From Bacillota bacterium (GTDB lineage Bacteria > Bacillota_I > Bacilli_A > RF39 > UBA660), in contig SVAS01000005.1 in assembly GCA_015059285.1 (NCBI GenBank), forward strand, positions 1 to 50,042: a stretch of 50,042 nucleotides of DNA, given 5' to 3'. The notes under the pieces were generated by a model. That model was not told where the DNA came from and did no database searches. It was given only the letters and a program-made list of their open reading frames with translations. Of this stretch, positions 1 through 8,359 are shown one piece after another (the stretch's first letter is position 1; every line of letters begins with the position of its first letter). Made by a program: the position numbers and the translations under genes.

Positions 1-190
1 TACTCAATAAATTTTCAGTAAAATATAAATTCCCGGCTTCAATTATTCCATAAGCACTATCTCTGAAGGCTTCACGCCTAGCATATTCTATTATATTTGT
101 TATTACCGGTACTGCTATAAGTGCTATAATTGCTAGTATTACTATTACTGCTAATAGTTCAATTAAAGTAAAACCTCTTTTTCGTTTCAT
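1..190 (-). CDS. Pilin-like surface protein, copy A (partial, cut by window edge)
   Basis: The first 63 codons of a gene that runs off the window. It starts MKRKRGFTLIELLAVIVI, a class III (type IV pilin/pseudopilin) prepilin signal: basic leader, G-F-T-L-I-E cleavage site and a roughly 20-residue hydrophobic helix ending in AVPVI. After cleavage the protein would sit in the membrane by its N-terminal helix or be assembled into a filament. The segment after the helix (an Arg-rich turn, then AYGIIEAGNLYF) matches the same region of the complete paralogues at 15387-16397 and 23120-24193, so I infer the missing part ends in a lectin-like tip as they do. No pilus assembly genes are in the window. 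Upstream it shares a promoter and leader with the 16397 copy. Confidence 0.85.
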   Translation of the reverse strand, partial: MKRKRGFTLIELLAVIVILAIIALIAVPVITNIIEYARREAFRDSAYGIIEAGNLYFTENLLS

Positions 191-216
191 ATAATCATTT
201 CCTCTTATCTTATTTT

Positions 217-305
217 GAACAATTTTTTATTCTTTTATACTTTCATTTACTTTGTATAACATATTGTTCTAGAATAATTTTATAACATAAATATTTTAGT
301 GTCAA
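217..305 (-). promoter_or_regulatory. Promoter and nested-stem leader of pilin-like copy A
   Basis: On the minus strand TTGACA (300-305) and TAAAAT (277-282) are separated by 17 bases, a near-consensus sigma-A promoter. The transcribed leader contains two nested inverted repeats: GAACAA/TTGTTC (264-269 with 217-222) enclosing TTATAC/GTATAA (254-259 with 235-240). The same promoter and both stems occur in front of the copy at 16397, while the loop differs by a few bases. Confidence 0.7.
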
Positions 306-391
306 TAACATTCTGTTCTATTCTTTTGTATTTACATTTTTATTATACATAAAACTCTATTTGAAGTAGCTTCTACAACATAAATTGCAAA

Positions 392-414
392 CAAAAAACA
401 GAACCTAAAGTTCT
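392..414 (-). terminator. Rho-independent terminator of prfA
   Basis: Read on the minus strand, a 5-bp stem AGAAC/GTTCT with loop TTTAG overlaps the prfA stop codon and is followed by a G then a run of six Ts. The stem is short, but its position and the T-tract fit an intrinsic terminator. Confidence 0.6.
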
Positions 415-1468
415 ATTCTCCTCTTAATTTACGAGCTTGGTCTTCAGCAACTAAAGCATCAATAACTTTACCTAAGTCACCTTCCATAACTCTATCTAAT
501 GTATTAATTGTAAATCCAATTCTATGATCAGTTACACGGTTTTGTGGATAGTTATAAGTTCTTATTTTTTCACTTCTATCTCCAGTTCCAATTTTACTTT
601 TTCTTTCTTCGCCAAGTTCTTTTTCTCTTTCTTGAGTTTTTAAATCAAATAATCTAGTTTGTAATATTTTAATCGCTTTTTCTTTGTTTTTAATTTGAGA
701 ACGTTCTGTTTGAGAATATACAACTATTCCTGTTGGAATATGGGTAAGTCTAACAGCACTATCAGTTGTATTTACGCCTTGTCCTCCACATCCGCTACTT
801 CTAGTAATATCTATTCTAACTTCACTCATATCAAGTTCAAAATCAACTTCTTCTGCTTCTGGCATAACAAGTACTGTTGCAGTTGAAGTATGTACTCTTC
901 CTTGTGTTTCAGTAGCAGGAACTCTTTGTACACGATGAGCTCCACTTTCATATTTTAATTTTGAATAAACATTATCTCCTTTAATTAAAAAACTAACTAA
1001 AGAATATCCACCAGCTTCACTATTTTCAGCTTCTAACTCTTCTATTTTCCAGCCTTCACTTTCAGCATATTTAGTATACATTCTGTATAAATCACCAGCA
1101 AAGATATTTCCTTCATCTCCACCAGCAGCGCCTCTAATTTCTACAATAACATTTTTGCCATCATTGGGATCTTTTGGAAGTAATATAATTTCTATTTCTT
1201 TTTCCATTTCATCTTTTTTAGTTTGTAATGCATCTAATTCTTCTTTAGCAAATTCTCCTAGTTCAGGATCTTTTACCATTTCTTTAGCAGCATCTATATC
1301 CGATAAAACTGTTTTATATTCCTGATAAATAGTATAAGCATCCCTAAGCATAGCTTGTTCTTTTGTTATTTCTAATGTTCTTTTAATATTAGAAATGACT
1401 TCTGGTTTCATAAGTTCATCATTTAACTCATTATATTTATCTTCAATTACTTGTAATCGTTCTAGCAT
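413..1468 (-). CDS. prfA: Peptide chain release factor 1 (RF1)
   Basis: RF1 recognises UAA and UAG in the ribosomal A site and triggers hydrolysis of peptidyl-tRNA. The 351-residue product has the RF1 decoding tripeptide PAT (residues 184-186, in the context PATETQGRVHTS) and the catalytic GGQ loop (228-230). Length is normal for the family. I chose the ATG at 1468 because AGGAGATGAT lies just upstream at good spacing and the protein then starts MLERLQ as RF1 proteins do; the frame is open for 22 more codons but without a ribosome site. It has its own promoter and follows the rpoE terminator, so it is probably monocistronic. RF2 is encoded at 13315-14413. Confidence 0.97.
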   Translation of the reverse strand: MLERLQVIEDKYNELNDELMKPEVISNIKRTLEITKEQAMLRDAYTIYQEYKTVLSDIDAAKEMVKDPELGEFAKEELDALQTKKDEMEKEIEIILLPKDPNDGKNVIVEIRGAAGGDEGNIFAGDLYRMYTKYAESEGWKIEELEAENSEAGGYSLVSFLIKGDNVYSKLKYESGAHRVQRVPATETQGRVHTSTATVLVMPEAEEVDFELDMSEVRIDITRSSGCGGQGVNTTDSAVRLTHIPTGIVVYSQTERSQIKNKEKAIKILQTRLFDLKTQEREKELGEERKSKIGTGDRSEKIRTYNYPQNRVTDHRIGFTINTLDRVMEGDLGKVIDALVAEDQARKLRGE

Positions 1469-1505
1469 ATAATCATCTCCTGCGTATATCCTTTTTTCCA
1501 TATAT

Positions 1506-1534
1506 ATTTTAGCATATTTAAATTTATACTTCAA
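1506..1534 (-). promoter_or_regulatory. prfA promoter
   Basis: Minus strand TTGAAG (1529-1534), 17-base spacer, TAAAAT (1506-1511), about 38 bases before the chosen prfA start. It matches the sigma-A consensus well. Confidence 0.65.
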
Positions 1535-1541
1535 TTAGCAA

Positions 1542-1568
1542 AATAAGCAATAATATATATTGCTTATT
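1542..1568 (-). terminator. Terminator of rpoE
   Basis: A perfect 10-bp inverted repeat AATAAGCAAT/ATTGCTTATT (1542-1551 and 1559-1568) begins at the rpoE stop codon and is followed on the minus strand by TTTTGC. It separates rpoE from the prfA promoter. Confidence 0.7.
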
Positions 1569-2007
1569 AATTTTCTTCATCCAATTCTTCATCATCTACG
1601 ATAGCTAAATCGTCAATGTCATCATCGTCATCTAAATCATCTTCAATCTCAATACTATCAAGATCTTCTTCATCTTCAATATTTTCTTCTAAAGTAGTTT
1701 CTTCTTCTACCTCTATTTCTTCTTCCATATCTTCATCATCATCAATAATTAAAGGTATTGAATGATTATCTTTTAAATCCCATTCAGCGGTATCTAAAAA
1801 AACAAATCTTTTATCAGTAGTAAGTGATGTATAAAACTCACCTATTTTATTTGTATATTCGCTATCACTATACTCTAACATTTCACATATAGATTTAAAA
1901 ATAGCTGGAGTATTCATTGGTTTTTTATTTTCTTTTAAAATGAGTTCTGTTAAATCAGTATATGATAATAATTCTAATTCTTCTTTTGTTTTATTTTTTA
2001 ATTTCAT
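1567..2007 (-). CDS. rpoE: RNA polymerase delta subunit
   Basis: Delta is a Gram-positive-specific RNA polymerase subunit that speeds core enzyme recycling and promotes open-complex turnover. The 146-residue product has the two-part layout of the family: an N-terminal HARE-type winged helix (about residues 1-90, including MNTPAIFKSI and KRFVFLDTAEWDL) and a C-terminal tail made almost only of Asp and Glu. Start: ATG at 2007, because an in-frame GTG five codons upstream lies inside the ribosome site GGGAGGA. Gene order DUF1934-argS-rpoE matches ywiB-argS-rpoE in Bacillus. A sigma-A promoter at 2041-2068 serves it separately from argS. Confidence 0.95.
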   Translation of the reverse strand: MKLKNKTKEELELLSYTDLTELILKENKKPMNTPAIFKSICEMLEYSDSEYTNKIGEFYTSLTTDKRFVFLDTAEWDLKDNHSIPLIIDDDEDMEEEIEVEEETTLEENIEDEEDLDSIEIEDDLDDDDDIDDLAIVDDEELDEEN

Positions 2008-2040
2008 AAAAGATCCTCCCACACTGCATGATCAGATTTA

Positions 2041-2068
2041 ATTCTACCACATATTTCTATCATGTCAA
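2041..2068 (-). promoter_or_regulatory. rpoE promoter
   Basis: Minus strand TTGACA (2063-2068), 16-base spacer, TAGAAT (2041-2046), between the argS stop and the rpoE start. Confidence 0.75.
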
Positions 2069-2114
2069 GCCTTTTTCTAGTTTATCATATGCATTATATA
2101 AAATTTAATACACA

Positions 2115-3806
2115 CTACATAACAGAAGGTATTTCTATTACTAATAAATCTAACATCTCTTTAATAACTTTATTACTTAATTCTAATACGTATAACCAAT
2201 CATTTTTATTAACTTCATCTTCCATATTACTAATATAATTATTTTGATAGAAGATATTACAAGCAACACATAAATTATATACATAATCTGCTATATAGTG
2301 AGGCTTTCTTTCTTTAAAAGCAAGCATTACATAACTACTAAAATCAATTAATTTAAGTCTTAAATCACGGTCATATTTGTTATATATCACGTCAGTTAAC
2401 TTTGTGTTAATTTGACTATCTTTTAATATTTTATTAATACGTAAATAAGTATATAAAATATATGGTCCTGTTTTACCAGATACATCTGAAAATTTATTTA
2501 AATCAAAGATATAGTCTTTCTCACGAGAATTTTGTAAATCCGCAAATTTTAAAATAGCATTTACAATTTTATCAACATCTTCTTCTTTCATATCTTTATT
2601 TGTTTCTTTTTTAGATATAAATATTTCTTTAGCTTTTTCAAATAAAGTTTCTAATTTAGGTGTTTCTCCACTACGTGTTTTATAAGGTTTACCATCTTCA
2701 CCATTAACTGTTCCATATCCTAAATGTTCAAGTGAATTATATGGCATTATCAAAGCTTTATCACTTGCTCTAAACACTTGTTCAAAATGAAGTGATTGTC
2801 TATTATCTACAACATATAAAATATGATCTGGATCATAGTCATTTTTTCTTTGTAGGATGGTTGCTAAGTCAGTTGATGCATAAAGATATGCTCCATTACT
2901 TTTTTGAAATAATAATGGCGGTACTTCTTTTTTATCTGTTTCTAATGACACATCTATTACTCTAGCACCTTCACTTATTTCTAATAAATTTTGTTTTTCT
3001 AAAAGAGTAACTAATTCATCTAAATGTTTATAAGAATCGCTTTCTCCTAGCCATAAATCAAAGTTAGCTCCTAAATAATCATAGTTTTTCTTAATATCTT
3101 GAATAGATACTTCTAATATTTTTTTCCATAATTTTTGATATTCTTTATTACCATCTTGTAATTCTTTTGTAAGAATTGCACACTTTTCTTTTATTTCTTC
3201 ATTTTCTTTACACAACGCACTCATCTCTGGATAAATTTTATCTAGGTATTTGATATCTATATCATCTATACTTTTACCGTCTCTAAGTACTCCATAAATA
3301 ACTTGTCCTATTTGTAGTCCAAAATCACCTAAATGAACATCGCTAATAGTAATATGCCCTAAAAATCTAATAATTCTAGCAACACTTTCTCCAACCATAA
3401 TAGTACGCATATGGCCTACATGAAGTGGTTTTGCTACATTAGCGCCACCAAAATCCAAAACAAAAGTTTCTGGTTTTTCTTTCGGTAATAAAGCTTTAAA
3501 ATCTTCTTTTAATAATCTAATATATTTATTAATAAACTTATTACTTACCGTCATATTAATAAAACCTGGTGGTGCAAAAGTAACGCTTTCAAAAAAGGAA
3601 GAAAAATTATCTATACTTTTTAAAGCATCCACAATTTTATTACCGATTTCCATAGGATTTTGATGATAAAGTTTAGCTAGGCTAAATGCATTATCACATT
3701 GATAATCACAAAGATCTGGTCTATTTGATTTTATAACTTTAGCAGTTGTTTCATAGCCCAATTCTTTGAAAACTTGACTTAAAATACTTTCTAATTCTTG
3801 TATCAT
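2115..3806 (-). CDS. argS: Arginyl-tRNA synthetase
   Basis: Class I aminoacyl-tRNA synthetase charging tRNA-Arg with arginine. The 563-residue product has the N-terminal additional domain that touches the tRNA elbow (about 1-110), the HIGH-type ATP signature as HVGH (residues 129-132, context AKPLHVGHMRT), and a YKTRSGE segment in place of a canonical KMSKS, as is usual in ArgS. The C-terminal half is the helical anticodon-binding domain (context SGKTGPYILYTYLRI). The start is the ATG at 3806: the in-frame GTG five codons upstream is part of the GGGAGGA ribosome site. Its ATGA start overlaps the stop of the DUF1934 gene, so the two are translationally coupled. A cognate tRNA-Arg(ACG) gene lies at 49944. 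Confidence 0.96.
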   Translation of the reverse strand: MIQELESILSQVFKELGYETTAKVIKSNRPDLCDYQCDNAFSLAKLYHQNPMEIGNKIVDALKSIDNFSSFFESVTFAPPGFINMTVSNKFINKYIRLLKEDFKALLPKEKPETFVLDFGGANVAKPLHVGHMRTIMVGESVARIIRFLGHITISDVHLGDFGLQIGQVIYGVLRDGKSIDDIDIKYLDKIYPEMSALCKENEEIKEKCAILTKELQDGNKEYQKLWKKILEVSIQDIKKNYDYLGANFDLWLGESDSYKHLDELVTLLEKQNLLEISEGARVIDVSLETDKKEVPPLLFQKSNGAYLYASTDLATILQRKNDYDPDHILYVVDNRQSLHFEQVFRASDKALIMPYNSLEHLGYGTVNGEDGKPYKTRSGETPKLETLFEKAKEIFISKKETNKDMKEEDVDKIVNAILKFADLQNSREKDYIFDLNKFSDVSGKTGPYILYTYLRINKILKDSQINTKLTDVIYNKYDRDLRLKLIDFSSYVMLAFKERKPHYIADYVYNLCVACNIFYQNNYISNMEDEVNKNDWLYVLELSNKVIKEMLDLLVIEIPSVM

Positions 3807-4180
3807 TTGATTTCCTCCCACTCTAAATAAAATTCCATTTTTATTTTTTCTTCTTTGTCAAAAATTAACACATAATTAACTTTTATTTTGTTATTTCCAA
3901 TTTCTAATTTAGTTGTTTGAATATCTAAGTTTATTTTACCCAAACTATAAATATCATAAATACCTTGAGTTATATTTTTTAAATCAATAGGTAATTTTAT
4001 TAAATAATCATTACTTTTTCTTTCAATATTTAATATGTCTTCATAAATAGTAATAATAGAATTAACACCGCCATCTTGATATTTAATTTTATTATCACTT
4101 TTAATCCCTATTAATTCATTTTGATAAACTTGATTTTCTGTTTTGTTTGTCAATATAGTTTTAATTTTAATTTTAGACAT
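3803..4180 (-). CDS. DUF1934 family protein (YwiB-like)
   Basis: A 125-residue soluble beta-rich protein of the DUF1934 family (B. subtilis YwiB), a predicted calycin-like beta barrel of unknown function. Recognition rests on the pattern of short strands (KIKIKTILTN at the start, a central YEDILNIERK segment, MEFYLEWEEI at the end) and on gene context: the family normally sits directly upstream of argS, as here, with a 4-base ATGA overlap. A TATAAT lies on the minus strand at 4206-4211, just before GGTGAT and the ATG, so this gene probably heads the argS transcript. No signal peptide or membrane segment is visible. Confidence 0.8.
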   Translation of the reverse strand: MSKIKIKTILTNKTENQVYQNELIGIKSDNKIKYQDGGVNSIITIYEDILNIERKSNDYLIKLPIDLKNITQGIYDIYSLGKINLDIQTTKLEIGNNKIKVNYVLIFDKEEKIKMEFYLEWEEIK

Positions 4181-4285
4181 TTTATCACCAAACTTACTTG
4201 TATGTAATTATAACACAGTTATTAAAAAAAAACACTTATATTTTACCTTTTTTTTGTAATACTAATAAAGATAAGGGGTGTATTT

Positions 4286-6232
4286 ATGAATAAAATTATA
4301 AGATTTGGTTTAATTGGAATTTTAATTGGCTTAATTATTTATGGTGGAATTTACTTATATGCGAAAGCAACACCTAAATTATCCATTAATTCTGCTAATA
4401 GTTTTTATTTATATGATGATAGTAATGAGCTATTTTCAGGAAACAACGATGATTGGATTGGATTAAATGAAATATCTGATCATTTAATAAACGCTACTTT
4501 AGCTATTGAAGATAAAAATTTTTATAGTCATCAAGGTTTTGATTTTCTTAGAATTTTAAAAGCACTATATGTAAATATTAAAAGTGGAAAAAAATTACAA
4601 GGAGCATCCACAATTTCACAACAATATGCTAAAAACTTATTTCTAGATTTTGATAAAACTTGGGAAAGAAAAATTGAAGAAGCTTGGCTTACCATCAGAC
4701 TAGAATCACACTATGATAAAGAAGAAATATTAGAAGGATATTTAAATACTATTAATTACGGGGGTATTTTTGGAATAGAAAATGCTTCTAAATATTATTT
4801 TGGTAAAAGTGCGAAAGATTTAAATCTAGCAGAATCATCTATGTTAGCAGGTATTCCTAAATCACCCAATAATTATTCACCACTCGTAAATGAAGAAAAA
4901 GCTAAAGAAAGACAATATATAATATTAAGCGCTATGGTCAAAAATGATTATATTAATCAAGCGGATATGAATGAAGCATACGAAGAAGATTTGATATATA
5001 TTGGAAAAAATGAAAAATCTAAATCATCCACATTAATGTATTATCAAGATGCTGTTATGAATGAATTGAAATCTATCAAATCTATTCCTAATTCTTTTTT
5101 GAAAACTGGTGGACTTAAAATATATACTAATTTAAATATGGAAACTCAAATGAATATGGAAGAAAATATGAATAAATATTTAGATGAAAATAATGCTATT
5201 CAAATGGCTGGAATTATGATTGAGCCAAATTCTGGAAAAGTGCTTGCCTTAACAGGTGGTAGAGATTATTCTAAAAGTCAGTTTAATAGAGCTATTAATG
5301 CTAAAAGACAAGTCGGGTCTACTATGAAGCCATTTTTATATTATGCCGCATTAGAAAATGGTTTTACACCTTCTACTACTTTTACAAGTTCTAAAACAAC
5401 TTTCGCTTTTTCTGAAAACAAAACCTATAGTCCTCAAAATTTTGGAGATACTTATCCTGATAAACCTATTAGTATGGCAGCCGCACTAGCTTATTCAGAT
5501 AATATATATGCCGTTAAAACTCATTTGTTTTTGGGAGAAGAAACTTTAGTTAATACTGCTAAAAGAGTTGGTATTGATACAGATTTAAAACCACTTCCCT
5601 CTCTTGCTTTAGGTAGTCAAGAGTTAAGTTTAATGGAAATGATTAAAGCTTATGCAACACTTGCTAATGAAGGTTATAAAATCACACCTCACTTAATTAA
5701 TAAAGTTGAAGATATCAATGGAAATATATTATATGAATTTAAAGAAACTAAAGAAAATGTTCTAAATAAAAGCATTGTTTATGTTTTAAATGAAATGTTA
5801 AGCAATTGTTATTCTTCAAACTTTATTGATTACACATATCCCACTTGTATTAATATTGCGGCTAAAGTAAGTCAAAAATATGCTGTTAAAACCGGTAGTA
5901 CAGATACTGATAATTTAGTATTTGGTTATAACAAAGATATTCTAATGGGTATTTGGACAGGTTATGACGATAATAAATTAACTAACACTACAGACGGTAA
6001 CAACATTAAAAATGTATGGATTGATACAGTTGAACAGTATCTAAAAAATAAAGAAACAAGTTGGTATAATATGCCTAATAATGTTGTTGGCTCTTTAGTT
6101 AATCCTGTTAGCGGAGAACTTATTGGTTCTAACGATACTAAAAAAGCGATGTTATATTATATTAAAGGTACTGAACCTAGCATTTCTAATCAAGAGTTAG
6201 ATAATTTAATTCCTACTATTAAAGAAGAATAA
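4286..6232 (+). CDS. Class A penicillin-binding protein (glycosyltransferase/transpeptidase)
   Basis: A bifunctional peptidoglycan synthase that polymerises lipid II and crosslinks the strands outside the membrane. The 648 residues show an N-terminal membrane anchor (about 5-27), a GT51 domain with catalytic Glu in EDKNFYSHQGFD (Glu75) and the GASTISQQYAKNL motif, and a transpeptidase domain with STMK (Ser345), SDN (404-406) and KTG (535-537). All three catalytic motifs are intact. It is shorter than B. subtilis PBP1 and lacks a long C-terminal extension, resembling PbpF/PbpG types. AAGGGGTG lies upstream of the ATG. It is a single gene bounded downstream by a strong bidirectional terminator. 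I cannot say from the sequence whether it acts in vegetative or spore wall growth. Confidence 0.93.
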   Translation: MNKIIRFGLIGILIGLIIYGGIYLYAKATPKLSINSANSFYLYDDSNELFSGNNDDWIGLNEISDHLINATLAIEDKNFYSHQGFDFLRILKALYVNIKSGKKLQGASTISQQYAKNLFLDFDKTWERKIEEAWLTIRLESHYDKEEILEGYLNTINYGGIFGIENASKYYFGKSAKDLNLAESSMLAGIPKSPNNYSPLVNEEKAKERQYIILSAMVKNDYINQADMNEAYEEDLIYIGKNEKSKSSTLMYYQDAVMNELKSIKSIPNSFLKTGGLKIYTNLNMETQMNMEENMNKYLDENNAIQMAGIMIEPNSGKVLALTGGRDYSKSQFNRAINAKRQVGSTMKPFLYYAALENGFTPSTTFTSSKTTFAFSENKTYSPQNFGDTYPDKPISMAAALAYSDNIYAVKTHLFLGEETLVNTAKRVGIDTDLKPLPSLALGSQELSLMEMIKAYATLANEGYKITPHLINKVEDINGNILYEFKETKENVLNKSIVYVLNEMLSNCYSSNFIDYTYPTCINIAAKVSQKYAVKTGSTDTDNLVFGYNKDILMGIWTGYDDNKLTNTTDGNNIKNVWIDTVEQYLKNKETSWYNMPNNVVGSLVNPVSGELIGSNDTKKAMLYYIKGTEPSISNQELDNLIPTIKEE

Positions 6233-6266
6233 AAAAGTAAATTCTTAATTTTAAGAATTTACTTTT
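6233..6266. terminator. Bidirectional terminator between the PBP and pduL
   Basis: Perfect 16-bp inverted repeat AAAAGTAAATTCTTAA (6233-6248) and its complement (6251-6266) with T-rich flanks on both strands, placed between convergent genes and overlapping the last codons of pduL. Confidence 0.85.
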
Positions 6267-6831
6267 ATTTTATTATTTCTACTTCATCCCCATCATTAAT
6301 TAAAAATGCATTAGCATCATCTGTGTCAATATGAACTTCATAATAAGAGTTATCAGCTACTCTTAATTTAACATGATCAAAAATGCCACCTTTAATACTA
6401 TCTACTTCTAATTTAATTTCTTCAATGCCTACAAACCCTAATTCTTTTTGTTGTTCAGGAGTCATATGTATATGTCTATCGGCAATTATACATCCTTCAT
6501 TAATATTCAAAACCCCTTTTGGGCCAATAATAGTAACTGCTGCACTACCTAAAATATCACCAGATTTACGAATTGGAGGATTAATCCCTAATTTAAATGC
6601 ATCTGTTTTAGAAATTTCTACTTGGGTATAAGGACGAACAGGTCCTAAAATACGTACATTAGGAATTTCTGATTTAGATGTTTTAATAGTAACTGTATCA
6701 GAAGATGCAAACTGTCCTATTTGATTAATTGGTCTTAACACTGTTAACTCATAACCTTCACCAAACAAAATTTCTAAATCTTCTTTTTTTAAATGCACAT
6801 GTCTATTTGAAACACCAATACTTACTTTCAT
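6265..6831 (-). CDS. pduL: PduL-type phosphate acyltransferase
   Basis: PduL enzymes interconvert acyl-CoA and acyl phosphate and are unrelated to the Pta family. The 188-residue product covers the two-barrel PduL fold; recognisable segments include SNRHVHL near the start (the metal-binding His pair) and the second-half counterpart IADRHIHMT, together with ARGxxR-equivalent RILGPVRPYTQVEIS. No encapsulation peptide is seen at the N-terminus: the protein begins directly with MKVSIGVSNRHVHL, so I infer a free cytosolic enzyme, most likely making acetyl phosphate for ATP. There are no microcompartment shell genes nearby. It is monocistronic, facing the PBP gene. Confidence 0.88.
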   Translation of the reverse strand: MKVSIGVSNRHVHLKKEDLEILFGEGYELTVLRPINQIGQFASSDTVTIKTSKSEIPNVRILGPVRPYTQVEISKTDAFKLGINPPIRKSGDILGSAAVTIIGPKGVLNINEGCIIADRHIHMTPEQQKELGFVGIEEIKLEVDSIKGGIFDHVKLRVADNSYYEVHIDTDDANAFLINDGDEVEIIK

Positions 6832-6930
6832 TTTATCACCTTATTAATTATATCAAAAATAAAATAATAATTAAAGAGATTAAGCATAAAACATTATTCT
6901 TATCATAACATTTATAGAAAGGATGATTTT

Positions 6931-7290
6931 ATGAATAATAATTACAACCAAAATGTATTTCCAGGTACACCAATTTATGCAGGCAATGTACCTACTCCTA
7001 ATCAACAAATAAATCCATTAGATTATAGTTTACCAATGGAACAATCTTATATTGAAAATATTTTAAGATTAAATAAAGGGAAAAAAGTTAGAATTCATAT
7101 GACATTCCCTGATTCTGAACAATTTAGAGATAGGGAGTTTGTTGGTATAATTGAAGAATCTGGTCGTGATCATATTATTATAAGTGAACCTACTACTGGA
7201 AAATGGCAATTACTTTTAATGATTTATGTAGATTTTATATCATTTGATGAAAAAATAAATTATAGTCCAGAATTTATTCCAAACAATTGA
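6931..7290 (+). CDS. gerQ: Spore coat protein GerQ
   Basis: GerQ is an inner spore coat protein that in Bacillus is crosslinked by transglutaminase and is needed to localise the cortex hydrolase CwlJ. The 119-residue product has a low-complexity Asn/Pro-rich N-terminus (1-35) and the conserved GerQ domain (about 38-112) with YIENILRLNKGKKVRIHMTF and the GRDHIIISEPTTGKWQLL block. It has no signal peptide, fitting assembly from the mother cell. Ribosome site AGAAAGGATG precedes the ATG. A promoter for the next gene begins inside its stop codon. It is the first gene of a plus-strand run rich in sporulation genes; no cwlJ or tgl is in the window. Confidence 0.9.
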   Translation: MNNNYNQNVFPGTPIYAGNVPTPNQQINPLDYSLPMEQSYIENILRLNKGKKVRIHMTFPDSEQFRDREFVGIIEESGRDHIIISEPTTGKWQLLLMIYVDFISFDEKINYSPEFIPNN

Positions 7291-7315
7291 AAAGTCAAAT
7301 AATATTTGCTATAAT
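7287..7315 (+). promoter_or_regulatory. Promoter of the lemA-like gene
   Basis: TTGAAA (7287-7292), exact 17-base spacer, TATAAT (7310-7315), followed by AGGTGAT and the ATG at 7332. The -35 box overlaps the gerQ stop. Confidence 0.8.
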
Positions 7316-7331
7316 GTGAATAGGTGATAGT

Positions 7332-7874
7332 ATGAACGCATTTATTTATTCTTTATTAGTGTGTATTGCACTTTGTTTAATTTTAATTTGGTATATTAAT
7401 ATTTATAATAGATATCAAAATTATATTATTAGAATTAATGAAGCAGAAGCTAATATTGACTCTACTTTAAGAAAAAGATTTGATTTATTAAACAAATCTA
7501 TTGGCATTATTAAAGCAAATATCAAAAAGGAAAATGCGTTAGATATTATTGTCAAATTACGTTCTAAAAAATTAACTAATTTTGAATTAGATCGTAAGTT
7601 GTATGATGCTATTAATGAATTCAATAAATATAAAGAAGATTTTCCAGATTTAAAAACAAATGAAGGTTTTATGAAAATTGAATTAGGTATTAATGAAACA
7701 GAAGCTGAAGTCGTAGCATCCAGAAAATACTATAACGATATTATTACTGATTACAATAAATTAGTTAGGACATTTCCATCAAATGTAGTAGCTAAAATTT
7801 CTAAATATAAACCTCGTCCATATTTTGATGGTAAGAATATGGATGATGATATTGTTAATGATTTCAAGCTATAA
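7332..7874 (+). CDS. LemA family membrane-anchored protein
   Basis: LemA proteins have one N-terminal membrane helix with the rest, a long helical bundle, facing the cytoplasm; their function is not settled. The 180-residue product shows the helix at about 4-23, then YNRYQNYIIRINEAEANIDSTLRKRFDLL, whose pattern of N, E and D residues and the RFDLLP-type turn are typical, and an RKYYNDIITDYN segment in the last third, also conserved in the family. Length is normal. It has its own promoter and terminator, so it forms a single-gene unit inside the sporulation run. Confidence 0.87.
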   Translation: MNAFIYSLLVCIALCLILIWYINIYNRYQNYIIRINEAEANIDSTLRKRFDLLNKSIGIIKANIKKENALDIIVKLRSKKLTNFELDRKLYDAINEFNKYKEDFPDLKTNEGFMKIELGINETEAEVVASRKYYNDIITDYNKLVRTFPSNVVAKISKYKPRPYFDGKNMDDDIVNDFKL

Positions 7875-7899
7875 AAGATAGGTAACTATCTTTTTTTTT
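7874..7899 (+). terminator. Terminator of the lemA-like gene
   Basis: Perfect 8-bp stem AAAGATAG/CTATCTTT with GTAA loop followed by nine Ts, starting on the stop codon. Confidence 0.88.
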
Positions 7900-7931
7900 G
7901 ATTTAATAGTATAATTATATTTGGTGATAAT

Positions 7932-8303
7932 ATGAAAAAAATAGATAAAATTATTTTAACAATTATTATAATGATAGCTATTATCCCTATCATTTTAAAT
8001 GAAATAAATGAATATAATTTAAGAAAATTAAAAGAAGAGACACAAAAAATTAGTGAGGAATTAAAAAACGAATATCCTACTCTTACTGAAATTAAAATAA
8101 AGAGTAATATAGAAATAAAAAAAGGACTAAAAACAAGAGGTTATGGTAAAGCTTTTGTTGATGGAGAAAATGTAATTGTTGTTCTTGCATATAAAAACTA
8201 TTGTTCAGTAAAACTTCCTATTATAAATGAAGTTGCTCTTTCTAAATCAAAGTGTCAAAATTTAACTATTAAAGACGGAAAAATTATTAAGGGTAAAGAA
8301 TAA
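7932..8303 (+). CDS. Small membrane-anchored protein of unknown function
   Basis: Not recognised. The 123-residue product has one N-terminal hydrophobic helix (about 6-24), then a lysine- and glutamate-rich helix with coiled-coil character (LRKLKEETQKISEELKNEY), and a small beta-rich domain containing two cysteines (NYCSVKLPI and KSKCQNLTI). With the positive N-terminus inside, the C-terminal domain should lie outside, where the two cysteines could pair. GGTGAT is the ribosome site. It is bounded by terminators on both sides. Its place between lemA and yabG hints at an envelope or sporulation role, but nothing in the sequence proves this. Confidence 0.7.
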   Translation: MKKIDKIILTIIIMIAIIPIILNEINEYNLRKLKEETQKISEELKNEYPTLTEIKIKSNIEIKKGLKTRGYGKAFVDGENVIVVLAYKNYCSVKLPIINEVALSKSKCQNLTIKDGKIIKGKE

Positions 8304-8334
8304 AACTATTAAAGGTTTTATTCTTTTATTTTTA
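8297..8334 (+). terminator. Terminator after the small membrane protein gene
   Basis: Perfect 10-bp inverted repeat AGAATAAAAC (8297-8306) and GTTTTATTCT (8315-8324), then a T-rich tract. Confidence 0.75.
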
Positions 8335-8359
8335 TGCATACAATTATAAGGGTGATAAT

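Noticed and set aside
695-886. Reading frames opposite to prfA, ftsX, topA, the pilin-like genes and others
   Set aside because: They lie antisense to strongly conserved genes, have no ribosome sites and give low-complexity or shadow peptides.
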